DNA of 64,000 nucleotides from Pycnopodia helianthoides (GCA_032158295.1 CM063244.1:9008055-9072054); one strand, 5' to 3'; counted from the first letter of the stretch, positions 13,901-37,929 are shown. Notes: generated by a model from the letters alone, not told the origin. Made by a program: numbers and translations.

Positions 13901-16900
13901 TACAGCATTTGACATTTTATAACCTTTTTTTAGAAACATAACCCACTTTGACCTTTCATCCTGGCCTAAACAAGAAGTTTATTTAAAAAAATTTACATTT
14001 CCTGAAACACAAGTCACACAAACCTTTTTTATTTTTTATATTAAATTATACGAGACAAGTATGAAATAATTCTAGAAACATGTTAACATTCGAGAGAAAA
14101 GAGAAAAGTACAATGTGTATAGAAAGCTGTCAATCATTACGTCACTAGTTGGTTTGATTTGCTATATCAAAATTAGCGCATAATAATTGACAAAGCTGTG
14201 GTTTCTTTAATATTTGCCGACATTGCCGACAAAACATATAAAACACATTATAATCTTTGCATATAAATCTCCTTCTGGTTGCAATTCTCCTTTTAGATTA
14301 TGCACACACATCCAGAGGGGCAGTGGACACGGGCAAAGTTCACAGTAGAGAGTCATCAAAACATCAGTCAACATCATCGGATACATCAGGTACTTGTGAC
14401 AAGCTCTTACGAGACCTTGCTGAGAATATTGGGAAAGATTGGAAGCGACTCGCCACTTCTTTGGATTTTAATGCTGCAAAGATTGAAACTTTTGAACTCA
14501 ATCACAAGAATGACATCAAAGAAAGCATCTTTGAAATGTTAGACACTTTTGCAAGAAAGCACACGAACCAGAAAGAGGTTACTGACAGGTTGACGAAAGC
14601 CTTTGAAAAACTGGAACATAAAGATATGGTCCACATAATAGCAGGTAAGCCTTGTCATTTACAATACTTTCTCATTTACAAACTGTTAATAAACTCTTTT
14701 TGGAAAAGAGAAGTCATTCACACTCTAGAAAAAAAAAAAAAAAAAAATGCAACTAATAATAATAATAATAATATTCGTTTTTTATATAGCGCTTTATGTC
14801 TCAAAGCGCTTCCAACATTATTACCCTGATCACTGGGCCATTTCATTCCTTAAACAATCTCAGCTCCCTGGGGAGTATACAGCCTGTGCTGCCAACTAAG
14901 AACCATCTCTGCCCTCACAGGTACCCATTTACCCCTGGGTGGAGAGAAGCAATTATAGTGAAGTGTCTTGCTCAGGGACACAGGTGTCACGACCGGGATT
15001 CGAACCCACACTCTACTGAACAGAAACACCAGAGCTTGAGTTCGGTGCTCTTATCCGCTCGGCCACGACACCCCAACTAACCCGCTACAATCTCATCAAA
15101 TTAAGACACATTTCACTGAAAACGATGAAAAATAAACGAGTTGGTTCTCACAATGAAATCAAGCAACTGCGACTGGGAAGTCAAGCTTCGAAACTCACAA
15201 ATATTTGGTTTCTCTCTCAATGTAGGGCTTTTTTGTTTTTGCTATTTTGTGCATTTAGTTTCGTTATTTTCATTCAAAATCGTGACGTTAATTTGCTCCA
15301 TTTTGTGTTTGTGTGTGTTACAGATGGAGAATGGGTACCATTCAACATTAAGGCGTGTGGTGAAACTTTGGTGAGTCATTACGAATATACGATGAAAGTG
15401 AACACGCATCCGATGTGTAAGGATGAGGCTGTTGATATGAAAGAACTCTTTGTCAGTTTAGAACTCTTGCAAGAAACCAACAATCTTGCTCAGCCGATCA
15501 AATTGCAGTCGGAATCTATTAGGGAAAAGCATAGCGATACAATGGCAAACGAGAACAAGTTTCCACACAGCACACTGCATCCTGATTTTGAAGGCGAGTA
15601 CGAGGTCGGTAAAAACCAAAACAAAACTCCCCTCAAGTCATACGAAGACATGTTAAGATTGGACAAGAAAAGATTCTTAATCACTGCTGAGAGTGGGTAT
15701 GGTAAATCAACGCTTCTGAAAAAGATAGCGTATGACTGGGCTGTTTTAAAAAAGGGTGCTCAACGGACTGACCAAAAACAAGACTCACCTCTTTTAAAGT
15801 ATAAGCTTGTCTTTTTGTTGGAAATACACAAAATGAAGGATAATTTTAACATTATGGATGAAATATGTCTTCATTTATTGCCTCCAAACGAATTTAAGAA
15901 AGAGGATATCAAAGATTATATAACACAGCACCCGGATGAAGTTCTCATTCTTCTCGATGGGGCAGATGAAATCTCCTTTGACAAACTAATAAAAGCAACA
16001 GAAGATTTCAGTGTTAACAATGTCCTCTCATTCAAGTCTCTTAAACGCTGTCAGGCTATTGTAACAAGTCGCCAGTCTACAGCAATTAAATTACTGAAGT
16101 GCAACACAAATTATACAAGAATAAACATAGTTGGATTCGATGACAATAACAAACAAGACTATATCCGCAAATACTTCAACAACTCTGATATCAAACACCA
16201 AGATCATATTCTTTCTGAAATAAACAAATCTGAAACACTTCGTAGTTTAAGCGAGATTCCTCTGTTTCTTTGGCTGATGTGTTCATCATTAAGTCATTCC
16301 GGACGTCTACCTGACACAATTACAGAACTGTTTGATCTCGCAATTGGTATATTCTACCAGCAAAAGATTAGCAAAGATTGCCCATCAAAACCCTCAGAGA
16401 CAATAACAAAAGAGAGGTTTAATAAGCTAATGTCCAAACTTGGGCAGGTTGCACTTGAACGTTTAATGTTAAAAAGCGATGAAAAACATTTCCTAGAGGT
16501 TTCAGATTTCGATACAAAGGATTTTGACTTGGGATGCGAGGTCGGCTTGCTGACTCCAGTCAAATTCAGGAAGGGTATAGATGTGTGTGAACGAGTCAAA
16601 TTCTACCACTCAACAATAATGCAGTACTGTTGTTCCGTTTACCTTTCTGATTTGGCAAAAACCAGTCCTGACAAATTGAATGAGTACTTGTCAAAATTGT
16701 TAGCAGGCGACGTAGAGAAAAACGGATACTTAATCCGTTTCTGCAGCGGGAGAAACCAAAAAGCTGCAGAATATGTTATTGAACTGACCAAAAAGCAGCT
16801 TACAGCTTACAATCAAAACACCACTGTTGAATGTGAGAGGTACGTCTGTTTACATAAGATAATGATGTTTGCATTGTTTGAATCCAAGCGAACACTCATG

Positions 16901-19270
16901 CTAGATGAGTGGGTAAGATTCCCATATGAGCTGAAAGGAGAGGACCTCTTGGCTGCACATTATTTCATTCAAAACATACCACGGGGATCAAGGCTTGTTT
17001 TAGATGATATAACGATAACCTGTCAAAGCGAATACGACTTAAAACTACTGGAAACAATTATGGACAGAACAGTGTGTAATTTATCATTACAAATAGTTAG
17101 AGTCAATATGAAAGACCAGTTAGACATACTCAAAAACATATCTGAACATTTAAAGTCATTAACACTAGAAGATTGTCATTTAACCTGTGTCTCTGTCCCT
17201 CAACTTTTCAAATTAATGAAATCAGCTACCAAATTAAAGACAGTTGACTTGAGTGGAAACAATTTGCATGGTTTGAAATCAGACCAGATACCTCCCACTA
17301 CTTCCTTGAAAAGCATGACACTGAACGGATGTAAACTAAGGAGTGATGATATTGGGTCACTTTTCTCCCTCGTTACTGCTGCAGGCAGTATTCAGAATAT
17401 TTGGCTTAATAACAATAATCTCCATGGTATTCAGGGAGACCAGATAACACCTGTTTCCTCCTTGGAGGGATTGTCTCTATCGGAGTGCAGTCTGCAGAGT
17501 TGTGACGTTGGGCAAGTTTTCTCCCTCTTTGCTGTTGCAGGCAGTATAAAGACAGTTTTGCTTGATAAGAATAATCTCCATGGTATTCAGGGAGACCAGA
17601 TAACTCCTGTTTCTTCCTTGAAGGAATTGTCTCTATCGGAATGCAGTCTGGAGTGTGATGATATTGGGCAAGTTTTCTTCCTCGTTGCTGCTGCAGGCAA
17701 TATAAAGAAGGTTTGGCTTGATAAAAATTATCTCCATGGTATTCAGGGAGACCAGATAACTCGTGTTTCTTCCTTGGATGAATTGTATCTTTCGGATTGC
17801 AGTCTGGAGTGTGATGATATTGGGCAAGTTTTCTCCCTCGTTGCTGCTGCAGGCAGTATAAAGACACTTTGGCTTAAAACAAATAAACTCCATGGTATTC
17901 AGGGAGATCTGATAACTCCTGTTTCTTCCTTGGAGGACTTGTCTCTAGCGGAATGCAGTCTGAAGTGTGGTGATATTGGGCAAGTTTTCTCCCTCGTTGC
18001 TGCTGCAGGCAGTATAAAGACAGTTTGGCTGAATCACAATAATCTAGAAGGCATTCAGGGAGACAAGATAACTCAGGCTATATCTTCCTTGGAGGAATTG
18101 TATCTATTGGAATGTAGTCTGCAGTGTGGTGATATTGTGCCAGTTTTCTCCCTCCTTGCTGCTGCAGGCAGTATAAAGAAGGTTTGGCTTGATAAAAATG
18201 ACCTCAATGGTATTCAGGGAGACCAGATAACTTCTGTTTCTTCCCTGGAAGAATTGTCTCTACTGGAGTGCAGTCTGCGTTGCTCTGATGTTGGGCCAGT
18301 TTTCTCTCTCGTTGCTGCTGCAGGAAGTATAAGGACAGTTTTAATTGACAAAAATAATCTCCATGGTATTCAGGGAGACCAGATAACTTCTGTTTCTTCC
18401 CTGGAAGAATTGTCTCTATTGGAGTGCAGTCTGCGTTACTCTGATGTTGGGCCAGTTTTCTCCCTCGTTGCTGCTGCAGGCAGTATAAAGACACTTTGGA
18501 TTGATAAAAACAATCTCCATGGTATTCAGGGCGACCAGTTAACTCCTGTTTCTTCCTTGGAGGAATTGTTTCTATCGGAGTGTAGTTTGCAGTTTTGTGA
18601 TATTGGGCCATTTTTCTCCCTCGTTGCTGCTGCAGGCAGTATAAAGACAGTTTTGCTTGATGAGAATAATCTTCATGGTATTCAGGGAGACCAGATAACT
18701 TCTGTTTCATCCTTGGAGGAATTGTATCTATCGGATTGTAGTCTGCAGCGTGGTGACATTGGGCAAGTTTTCTCCCTCGTTGCTGCTGCAGGCAGTATAA
18801 AGAAGGTTGGGCTTAATAACAATAATCTCCACGGTATTCAGGGAGACCAGATAACTCATGTTTCTTCCTTGGAGGAATTGTATCTATCGGATTGCAGTCT
18901 GCGTTGTGGTGATATTGGGCAAGTTTTCTCCCTCGTTGCCGTTGCAGGCAGTTTAAAGACAGTTTGGCTTAATCACAATAATCTCCATGGTATTCAGAGA
19001 GACCAGATAACTCCTGTTTCTTCCTTGGAGGAATTGTACCTATCGGATTGTAGTCTGCAGTGTGGTGATATTGGGCCAGTTTTCTCCCTCGTTGCTGCTG
19101 CAGGCAGTATAAAGAAGCTTGGGCTTAGTTACAATAATCTTCATGGTATTCAGGGAGACCAGATAACTCCTGTTTCTTGCCTGGAGGTTTTGTTTCTACT
19201 GAATTGTGGTTTGAATGATGATGAAAAAGGGGCACTTTCATCGTCCCTTAAGATGAAAATCTGGCTGTAA
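7937..19270 (+). CDS. NLR-type receptor: ubiquitin-like, three Death domains, NACHT, LRR array
   Basis: Nine exons can be joined: 7937-8172, 8528-8729, 9193-9289, 10249-10521, 10684-11037, 11699-11785, 12346-12432, 14297-14644, 15324-19270. Each is flanked by AG and GT, phases agree at every junction, and the sum is 5631 bases, giving about 1876 residues. Domains: a basic leader (1-92), ubiquitin-like (93-178), Death 1 (about 180-265), Death 2 (about 297-385), a low-complexity linker (388-445), Death 3 (about 473-560), NACHT (Walker A GYGKST at 686-691, Walker B LLDGADE at 771-777), then LRRs from about 1164 to the end. From exon 4 on, all introns are phase 1, which suits exon shuffling. The start ATG at 7937 has an in-frame TGA at 7922 and an A at -3, but a further upstream exon is possible. 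The likely role is a cytosolic innate sensor that oligomerises through NACHT and signals through Death domains. Family assignment is firm; exon 1 is the least certain part. Confidence 0.8.
8528..9289 (+). CDS. Exons 2-3 of the NLR gene: ubiquitin-like domain
   Basis: Exon 2 (8528-8729) ends in GKH-like ubiquitin sequence: it begins the fold with MIQIFIKTP, continues with TIFSLKKIIHRKLGI and ends HTGQHQFK. Exon 3 (9193-9289) continues in phase 0 with LTLLDLGIQPETNITLSL and LLGGAPK. Together these follow the ubiquitin order: beta-hairpin, helix, then the TLSDYNIQ-like turn, final strand and a terminal Gly-Gly. The Gly-Gly is followed by more protein, so the domain is probably a built-in binding module rather than a conjugated modifier. 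The intron sits inside the fold and the splice joins it precisely, which is good evidence that both exons are real. Confidence 0.75.
9649..9824. mobile_element. Short TIR element in NLR intron 3
   Basis: The ends are inverted copies: GGGCCCAATTTCATAAAGC at 9649-9667 and its exact reverse complement at 9806-9824. The 176-base body has no ORF and includes paired GCTTAAC/GCTAAGC-type segments. A related fragment (ttgctaagcaaagcaggttaccagcc) lies near 22225. It looks like a non-autonomous MITE. Confidence 0.6.
10249..14644 (+). CDS. Exons 4-8 of the NLR gene: three Death domains and two 87-base linker exons
   Basis: Exon 4 (10249-10521), exon 5 (10684-11037) and exon 8 (14297-14644) each encode one Death-domain fold with the pattern L..LA..LG.DW..LA..L.F......I..F and a later ML or MF..W/F element. 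Exons 5 and 8 share the leader HSR.S..HQSTSSDTSG, so they arose by internal duplication; exon 4 is more distant. Exons 6 (11699-11785) and 7 (12346-12432) are both exactly 87 bases, in phase 1 at both ends. They encode polar linker rich in Ser, Lys and Pro. All five exons are symmetric phase 1-1 modules, so any could be skipped or duplicated without breaking the frame. Confidence 0.75.
11061..11450. mobile_element. TTAA-flanked MITE in NLR intron 5
   Basis: The terminal inverted repeat AGGCACAGTACACGTTTGG plus TAAT is perfect over 23 bases (11065-11087 and 11424-11446). TTAA precedes it and CTAA, a probably mutated TTAA, follows. There is no ORF. The same family recurs at 53445-53816. TTAA target sites are typical of piggyBac and Kolobok elements, so this is a non-autonomous member of one of those groups. 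Confidence 0.65.
13690..14030. repeat. Diverged tandem repeat (about 140 bp, 2-3 units) in NLR intron 7
   Basis: The segment with cttctgaa, then gccgtcttgtag..acagca, then AGAAACATGACCCACTTTGA and CCTTT recurs near 13710-13820 and 13850-13965. A partial third unit starts near 13990. There is no coding potential. Confidence 0.4.
14757..15076 (-). mobile_element. tRNA-derived SINE in NLR intron 8
   Basis: Read on the minus strand, the head at about 15076 contains a tRNA A-box (GTGGCCGAGCGGATAAGAG) and a B-box (GGTTCGAATCC). It is followed by a ttgctt-type body and a tail of ATT trinucleotides ending near 14757. The arrangement is that of a Leu/Ser-tRNA-derived SINE inserted antisense to the gene. 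Similar heads occur at 61040-61167 and 24455-24660. Confidence 0.75.
15324..19270 (+). CDS. Exon 9 of the NLR gene: NACHT and LRR array
   Basis: One 3947-base exon encodes the last 1315 residues. It starts at the AG ending 15323. A linker leads to the NACHT P-loop (GYGKST, nt 15695-15712). Walker B follows near 15953 with LLDGADE, and a helical/winged-helix region ends around 16700-17000. The C-terminal third is an RNI-like LRR array with strands of the form L.L..C.L and a repeated NNLHGIQGDQIT motif. The open frame extends upstream to 15125, but that part is the intron's pyrimidine-rich end and is not coding in this model. The stop TAA is at 19268-19270. Confidence 0.85.
17245..19200 (+). 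repeat. Tandem 156-bp LRR-coding units (about 13)
   Basis: Within exon 9 the motif encoding LHGIQGDQIT recurs at about 17429, 17585, 17741, 17897, 18052, 18211, 18367, 18523, 18679, 18835, 18991 and 19147. The period is 156 bases (52 residues, two LRRs); one interval is 159 because of an extra codon. A more divergent unit precedes them near 17260. Bases between units are nearly identical, including silent positions. Differences gather in the strand segment before NNLHG and in the segment after SLEEL. Confidence 0.85.
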
Positions 19271-19342
19271 ACGTCAGGGCATTAACTTTGTTTTTCATAA
19301 AAAAATATAAACAAATTAAATAGATATTACCAAGGTCAAAGC

Positions 19343-19348
19343 AATAAA
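19343..19348 (+). terminator. Polyadenylation signal AATAAA for the NLR gene
   Basis: A canonical AATAAA lies 73 bases after the NLR stop codon, just before the antisense Penelope remnant. It gives a short 3' UTR. No cleavage site could be confirmed. Confidence 0.5.
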
Positions 19349-19444
19349 ATCTTGCGAGGCTCATACTGCTCGTACAGTCGACATTAAGAACTGGGTAATT
19401 CCTGTTACAGTAAACTTGTGTAGGTCTCTTTTGGGAGGAGCGTT

Positions 19445-19460
19445 GGCTCTGAAAAGAGCC
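19445..19460 (-). promoter_or_regulatory. Histone-type 3' stem-loop in the Penelope tail
   Basis: The minus strand reads GGCTCTTTTCAGAGCC: a 6-bp stem with a UUUC-type loop, the canonical metazoan replication-dependent histone mRNA 3' end. A purine-rich CAAAAGAGAC follows within about 15 bases, resembling a histone downstream element. It lies in the 3' part of a GIY-YIG retroelement remnant, not near a histone gene. Confidence 0.6.
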
Positions 19461-19471
19461 GTTGGTACATG

Positions 19472-19496
19472 GTTCCGACGTTTTGAACGTCGTCAG
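19472..19496 (-). other. CTGACGA-hairpin motif of the Penelope tail
   Basis: The minus strand has CTGACGA, a short hairpin (CGTT..AACG) and then CGGAAC. The arrangement recalls the CUGANGA - stem II - GAAA core of hammerhead ribozymes known from Penelope-like elements. The GAAA part is altered here. I infer a degenerate ribozyme-like motif. Confidence 0.25.
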
Positions 19497-19906
19497 GAGA
19501 AAGCTGAAGAACTGCTGCTGATAGTCTGGCTTCAGAAAGGCTGGAGAGATACACGCATTTTGGGCGGGAAGGATCAAAGTTTTGCTTGACCGGTGATGCA
19601 TGAGAGTTGTCTGTACGTGTGCGTTGGAGTGTGACAATCTTGTGTTGAGATGCAGCTGCATGAAGTGTGGACTTGAGTAGTGGTGACCAGCTGTCCCTGA
19701 TGAAGAACTCGATGTCTTGTGTGACTGTGGTTGTGAGCCCTAATTGTCTCAATTTCGATGGCTTCCCTGACTCTGCGTTGGTCCCAGAATGGGACAGCGG
19801 CGAAGCGAACTGTGCCATGTGTGCTCTTTGATTCTTGTTGTGACGATGTGGTCGGTCTCTCCGATGTAGTCTTTACAGCGTTCGCAAGGAGTTAGCACCG
19901 GCCTTG

Positions 19907-22700
19907 TAATGGGTATCTTGCTTGTACTTACTTCCTATTTACCACATCATGCAAAGCTTCAAACATTGCTAAATATTTGTAGAACATTGAATATATGTCA
20001 TTTCACTTGTTGCTTTTTGCTAAGAAATATTAGGCCGAATCAAGTGACTTCGGCTATACGGCTATCGCTGTTGGCAGCAAAAACACGTTAATGATCAGGC
20101 CTGTTCAGTAATCCGGCCACAGGCATGGCCGAAGTCATCAGTGCGATATGACCTCATACTTTATAGAAATGGTTAAAAAGGGAAGTTTACTTTGCAATTA
20201 CACTCACCTGGTTCGATTTAGGAAACAAGGATAGCGGGGACGACATGTTCAATCTTGAGAACAGGCTTTCTGTGTCTATGCTCCTAAACTGTGGAACTCC
20301 ATTGATCTGGTCATCAAGAACGCACAAGCGCAGATGTTTTAAAATCACCTTAAAAGGCGTTTCCTTTTGAATGTGCATAACTCTACGTATCTATTGTGAT
20401 TGCCGATTCGCGCGTTTTAGATGAACAATTTCAGAAATTTTTTGAATGGCCTTGTTAAGCTTTAGTTTTGATTCACCTTTAAAAGTGTTCCTTATTTTTT
20501 TATTTTTTTTTTAACACAACACTGCCGTGTTTACACCACTGGGAGGCCGTTTATTTGACAGTGGTGCAGATTGATAACGACTGATAGAAAGTTATTTGTT
20601 GTCTGTCGCTATACGCAGATGGCATATTCTTACAACACTCTGACTTTTTATACCAGTACACATCACCGCCATGCCCATCCGCGCAGCGGAACAATAGTTC
20701 GTAAGAACTACTTTTCGTACTAATTCTCTTTTTACCCTTTCAACCGTACGAAAATAATTTTTTCCTTTGTGCCTTTTTTTTCACTTAGAGCTTTGTGAAG
20801 CTGAATTATTTATTTATTTATTTTAAATATTAAGATATCATTTTTACACACTTTGTAAATAGTACAATTTGTATATATATTTTTAAATATTAATATCAGT
20901 ATTATTGTAAGTAAATATAAGATAGCCCTGGAAGCTTTTTTTCTACAGATTCCATGTATGCTGTGTTTTTCAGTCGACAAAAATTAATTTGGGAGCAGAA
21001 CTCCAAAAACGTCTTACGAAAAGGAACATACCATTGTGTGTAAATAATTCCTCTGAACTTGTTGTGGTTAATTTCATTTCATGAATGAAATGTACATAAA
21101 TTATTGAACTGCTGAGCTTGTAATTTTGCAGATGTTTCATATAATTGTAAGGCAGATTTATTGTTCTTATACAAGTAATTATGAACAAGAGAAACCTGAA
21201 CGGTTAGATTTATGGAAAAACACTAAAACACAATTCGTGTCTACTTCTGTTTAACTATCGCTAATTTTAACCGGTAATGTTTATGTGCGGGTTTACATGT
21301 ATGTATGGGGGTTAGGATGTGCCTTTCTTTTAACATGCAGTTGATTCAAACTTCGTTTCAACAAAACAGTTAGAAAAAACTGAAAAAATGCATCTTGACC
21401 GAATCGCGGTGAAAGATCATAATAATATTGTAAACAACTATATTTTACTCGAGTTGCCGAAAATATAAATTATATTGAAGAAGTTAATGAACATATCTTC
21501 CACTTAATAGTGAGAGTTATTCTTATAGAAAGAACTTGATCGACAAGAAAGAAACAACATTTTGTCCACGGTCCTGAGATTATCTCCCAGCATGACCGTT
21601 AGTTTAATAGTTACTAGCAGTTTGTAACCTCAGGAAATACATGTGTTTGTTGAAATTATGTTTAATTTTGTTTTCTTTGGAAGAGTTCCATGTTTCGAAA
21701 ATCTGGAAGTTCAATTTCTGCAAAGCCTCGGTAAATTAAAGCTTTTTTTTTAATACCTTAACTTTTACACAGGATGTAAAGGCAGGGGATGAAAAATCCG
21801 CAATGGCTTCGTGTCTTTTTGAATTTATGTTTCGTCTTGCACAATTTTCCCCGAATAAAAGCAAAATATATGAATTACATCTTCGACATAATTAGTTGAC
21901 GAATTCTTGCAAATAATAATAGCACCCGCTGCTAATATACAGGTAAGCAAGTTGGTGTCAATAGCGGGCGCCACCATTAATAAGTGGTCTTACGTGAAAA
22001 CAATTTCTTACAAAATCCTTGGGATTTACAATGATTATAAAAGGGTATCACAATGAAAGATATTCGACGACAGAAAGGTGACAACTACATTTATAAGCAT
22101 AATCTACCCGGAATTTAACACACTGTTTAATAATAAATATATAATTTTTGAAGAGTCACGGATGATAGGTGGTGGATAGGGGGGTTGGGTTTGTTTATTG
22201 CAGCACAAATCTGCTGAAAATTGTTGCTAAGCAAAGCAGGTTACCAGCCTGAAGCCATGACATTTCTGTTTATTAAGACTGGTCTACCGTTAATTGATTA
22301 ACCCATTAGTTTGTTAATTTATATTTCCAGGGCCTGAAATTGAGGTCAGTGTGATAACATGTTACCCAAGTTGAATATTGTTGTAATTGCAGTTTGCTAT
22401 TGTGAAAACAAATTGTGTAAAAGGAATCAAATATGAACATCAGTTGGTGATTAACTATTTTTGCAAGTTTTCTTTTAAAACTAACTATATGATGAAATAA
22501 ATAAATCATGACACAATGGAAAATGTATTCAAAATTACATGGTATCAATTCTAGGGCATACGGGTGTCGAGAATATTATTAATGATGCAATCAAAGTGTT
22601 ACGCAAATTCACTAAAAAGTCAAAGTTTTTACACAATAACTTCATTCAGCTATAAATAAGCTTTGTTTGACATTTCAGCTTCTTAGCTCAATGAAAGTGC
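19907..22700. other. Gene-free stretch
   Basis: This is AT-rich intergenic DNA with short ORFs only. It includes a fragment related to the 9649 TIR element near 22225. I see no RNA gene or splice-supported exon. Confidence 0.5.
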
Positions 22701-24155
22701 GTTCTGCTGAGCGAACGGTTGAGCGTGGCTTAAAGGTATAGGGTCATACTGACTGTTTCTTGTCAAGGCAGTGCTGATTTAAAGACAAACTTATCAGTGA
22801 GAATACAAGAAAAGCCACCTGTGAATCTTTCTGCTGAATACAGTGTCTACTTGGCGAGCAAAAAACTGTCCAGATGTTTTCCTCAAGAACGATCGAATCT
22901 ATCCGTGTTTAGCGGGGTGACAGCGGGTACCAACCGCATCTCCGGCCGCAGCTTTTACAAACGGACACCACCGAAATTTTAACCCCCAAAACTCGCCTTG
23001 AGGTGAGTTTTGGAGATTCACATTATTTTTCTGGACATACTTTTGTTTTTTCTAAACCAGCGGGGCGGGGGGGGGGCATTTCAGACGAAAAATCTTTATA
23101 ACAAGTAAGTCCTACGAGCGCGACGGGACGACGACGGCCTGTTTATCCCCTCAGCTGGTCTACGTAATAGCTGCACGTGTCCACGGAATACAAGTTGGTG
23201 TGGATCGGACTAGACTGACGTGTGTTTATGCCGGTTTTTTAAATTTATTTGTACGTGAATTCGCGTTTGATGGATCTGAAGACTGGATCCTCAAGCCTCG
23301 CCATCGTTATAATTAATACATAAACAGAGCACCAGTCTACTTACAACATTGCGCACATGTCACGTAAACTTGACAGGGCAACGGCGGGAAAAGCGTATAC
23401 GCTATGACCTTTGATCGCGTTTTGTTGTTTTCACAATTCGTTAGTTACCTGATATTTAGATGATTTTGTTTTACAACAGCCATCTAAAAATTATTGTTTG
23501 TGATCCCACATTACTAAGTTAGGTAAACAGTAATAAGCCGGTATTATTATTATTATTCTGGTTTATTATTAAAAACAAATACATGGTTGGTAGCCACTGG
23601 CTGAAATAACCTTGTGTACAACTACAAGTAAAAAACAAACATTGTTAGATAAAATAAAATATCCCTTTAACCATGCTTTAAAACTGCTCTCATCCGTGTC
23701 CTTTTGACTATCATTGGAGTATTATTAGATCGTACCCCTTTGATTCACGCACAGTAGGCCTACATGCAAAACACTGATTTCACGCATGGACGGACTCCAT
23801 GCGTGGACTTAGTGCATGCGCCCGTGTATCGTCCTACGAACTCCGGACTCGGATTATCGTGCAATACTGGGATAACACTCCTGAAAATGACAGAATCCGT
23901 ACGCGGACTATCGGTCAAAGGGATAGCGCAGGACAGCCATTTGCAATCAAGGCCAACAAAACCCCAGCCGCCCGAACGCAATGCGACCCCAACCGCCCGA
24001 TAGACTCGGACTAAATGTCGCACAACGTTGACCTTGTCCAGTGTCAGAGTGCAGGGTGTAAAGGTAAGATTTTATGAACATACACCCATCCGCGTTGAAC
24101 ATGCACAATGAACCATATACAAAATGTTTTGAATCAATATCGTTGCTGTATGAAG
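22701..24155. other. Intergenic region with GC-richer block before the oxidase gene
   Basis: GC and CpG content rises around 23100-23200 and 23760-24060, as in a promoter or first-exon region. A good donor (AAAG/GTAAGA) at 24062/24063 and a possible acceptor at about 24155 could define a 5' UTR intron for the oxidase gene. No coding sequence is recognised. A G-run lies near 23060-23077. Confidence 0.35.
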
Positions 24156-24162
24156 TAGCGTA

Positions 24163-37089
<12,927 letters not shown>

Positions 37090-37096
<7 letters not shown>

Positions 37097-37900
37097 CTCC
37101 AAGCCAAAACATCTGAACCCCAACCCTAAACCTACCCATCATACCCTCACCCCTACCATCCAAACCAGTAACTCTAACCCCAAACCCTACCATCCTAACT
37201 CTAACCCTATCATCAGCCATCCAAACCCTAACCCTACCCTACCAGTCCAACCCCTAACACCTACCATCCAAACCAATACTTCTAACCCTAACTTCTACCA
37301 TTCAAACCTAAATCCTAACCACAACCATTTAAAGCCCTGATCCCCTACTATCCTTTACCACTAACTCTAACCACATAACATCGAAAGCCTAACCATAACC
37401 CTAAACTCCACCATCCAAACCCAAACCCTAACCCTAGCCCCAGCCATCCAAACCCTAACCCCCTACCATCCAAAAATTAGCCCTAACCCTAACCCCAGCC
37501 ATCCAAACCCTAACCCCCTACCATCCAAATCTTAGCCCTAACCCTAACCCCAGCCATCCAAACCCTAACCCCCTACCATCCAAATCTTAGCCCTAACCCT
37601 AACCCCAGCCATCCAAACCCTAACCCCCTACCATCCAAACTAGCCCTAACCCTAACCCCAGCCATCCAAACCCTAACCCCCTACCATCCAAACCTTAGCC
37701 CTAACCTAACCCCAGCCATCAAACCCTAACCCCTACCATCCAAACCTTAGCCCTAACCCTAACCCCAGCCATCCAAACCCTAACCCCCTACCATCCAAAC
37801 CTTAGCCCTAACCCTAACCCCAGCCATCCAAACCCTAACCCCCTACCATCCAAACCTTAGCCCTAACCCTAAACCCTACCATCCAAACACAAGCCACCAA
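37090..37900. repeat. Telomere-like CCCTAA minisatellite
   Basis: Degenerate CCCTAA-rich sequence starts at the oxidase stop codon. From about 37430 to 37870 it becomes a regular 55-base unit of CCCTAACCCTAACCCCAGCC, ATCCAAA, then CCCTAACCCCCTACCATCC, AAA and a short spacer, in about eight copies. The minus strand is TTAGGG-rich, as in metazoan telomeres. It forms the start of the 3' UTR or the end of the gene. Confidence 0.85.
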
Positions 37901-37929
37901 ACATAACCATAATCACATCATCCCTAACC

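Larger units (their letters stand above)
19430..19906 (-). pseudogene. Penelope-like element tail with GIY-YIG endonuclease remnant
   Basis: On the minus strand from about 19906, C..CKDYIGET is followed by TTRIKEH, the core of a GIY-YIG endonuclease, in the style C..C..YIGETDR....R..EH of Penelope-like elements. After a frameshift near 19815-19830 the frame continues with VPFWDQRRVREAIEIE, then a long open tail to about 19248. No reverse transcriptase lies upstream in the same orientation, so this is a 5'-truncated copy. It sits tail-to-tail with the NLR gene. Confidence 0.6.

Noticed and set aside
15125..15323. Upstream part of the long 1381-residue open frame
   Set aside because: It is hydrophobic sequence from a T-rich intron end. 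The acceptor TTACAG at 15318-15323 matches the phase of the Death exon, so coding most likely starts at 15324.
17406..18710. Long minus-strand ORFs with repeated YCLQQQRGRKLAQ
   Set aside because: Antisense shadows of the 156-bp LRR repeat.
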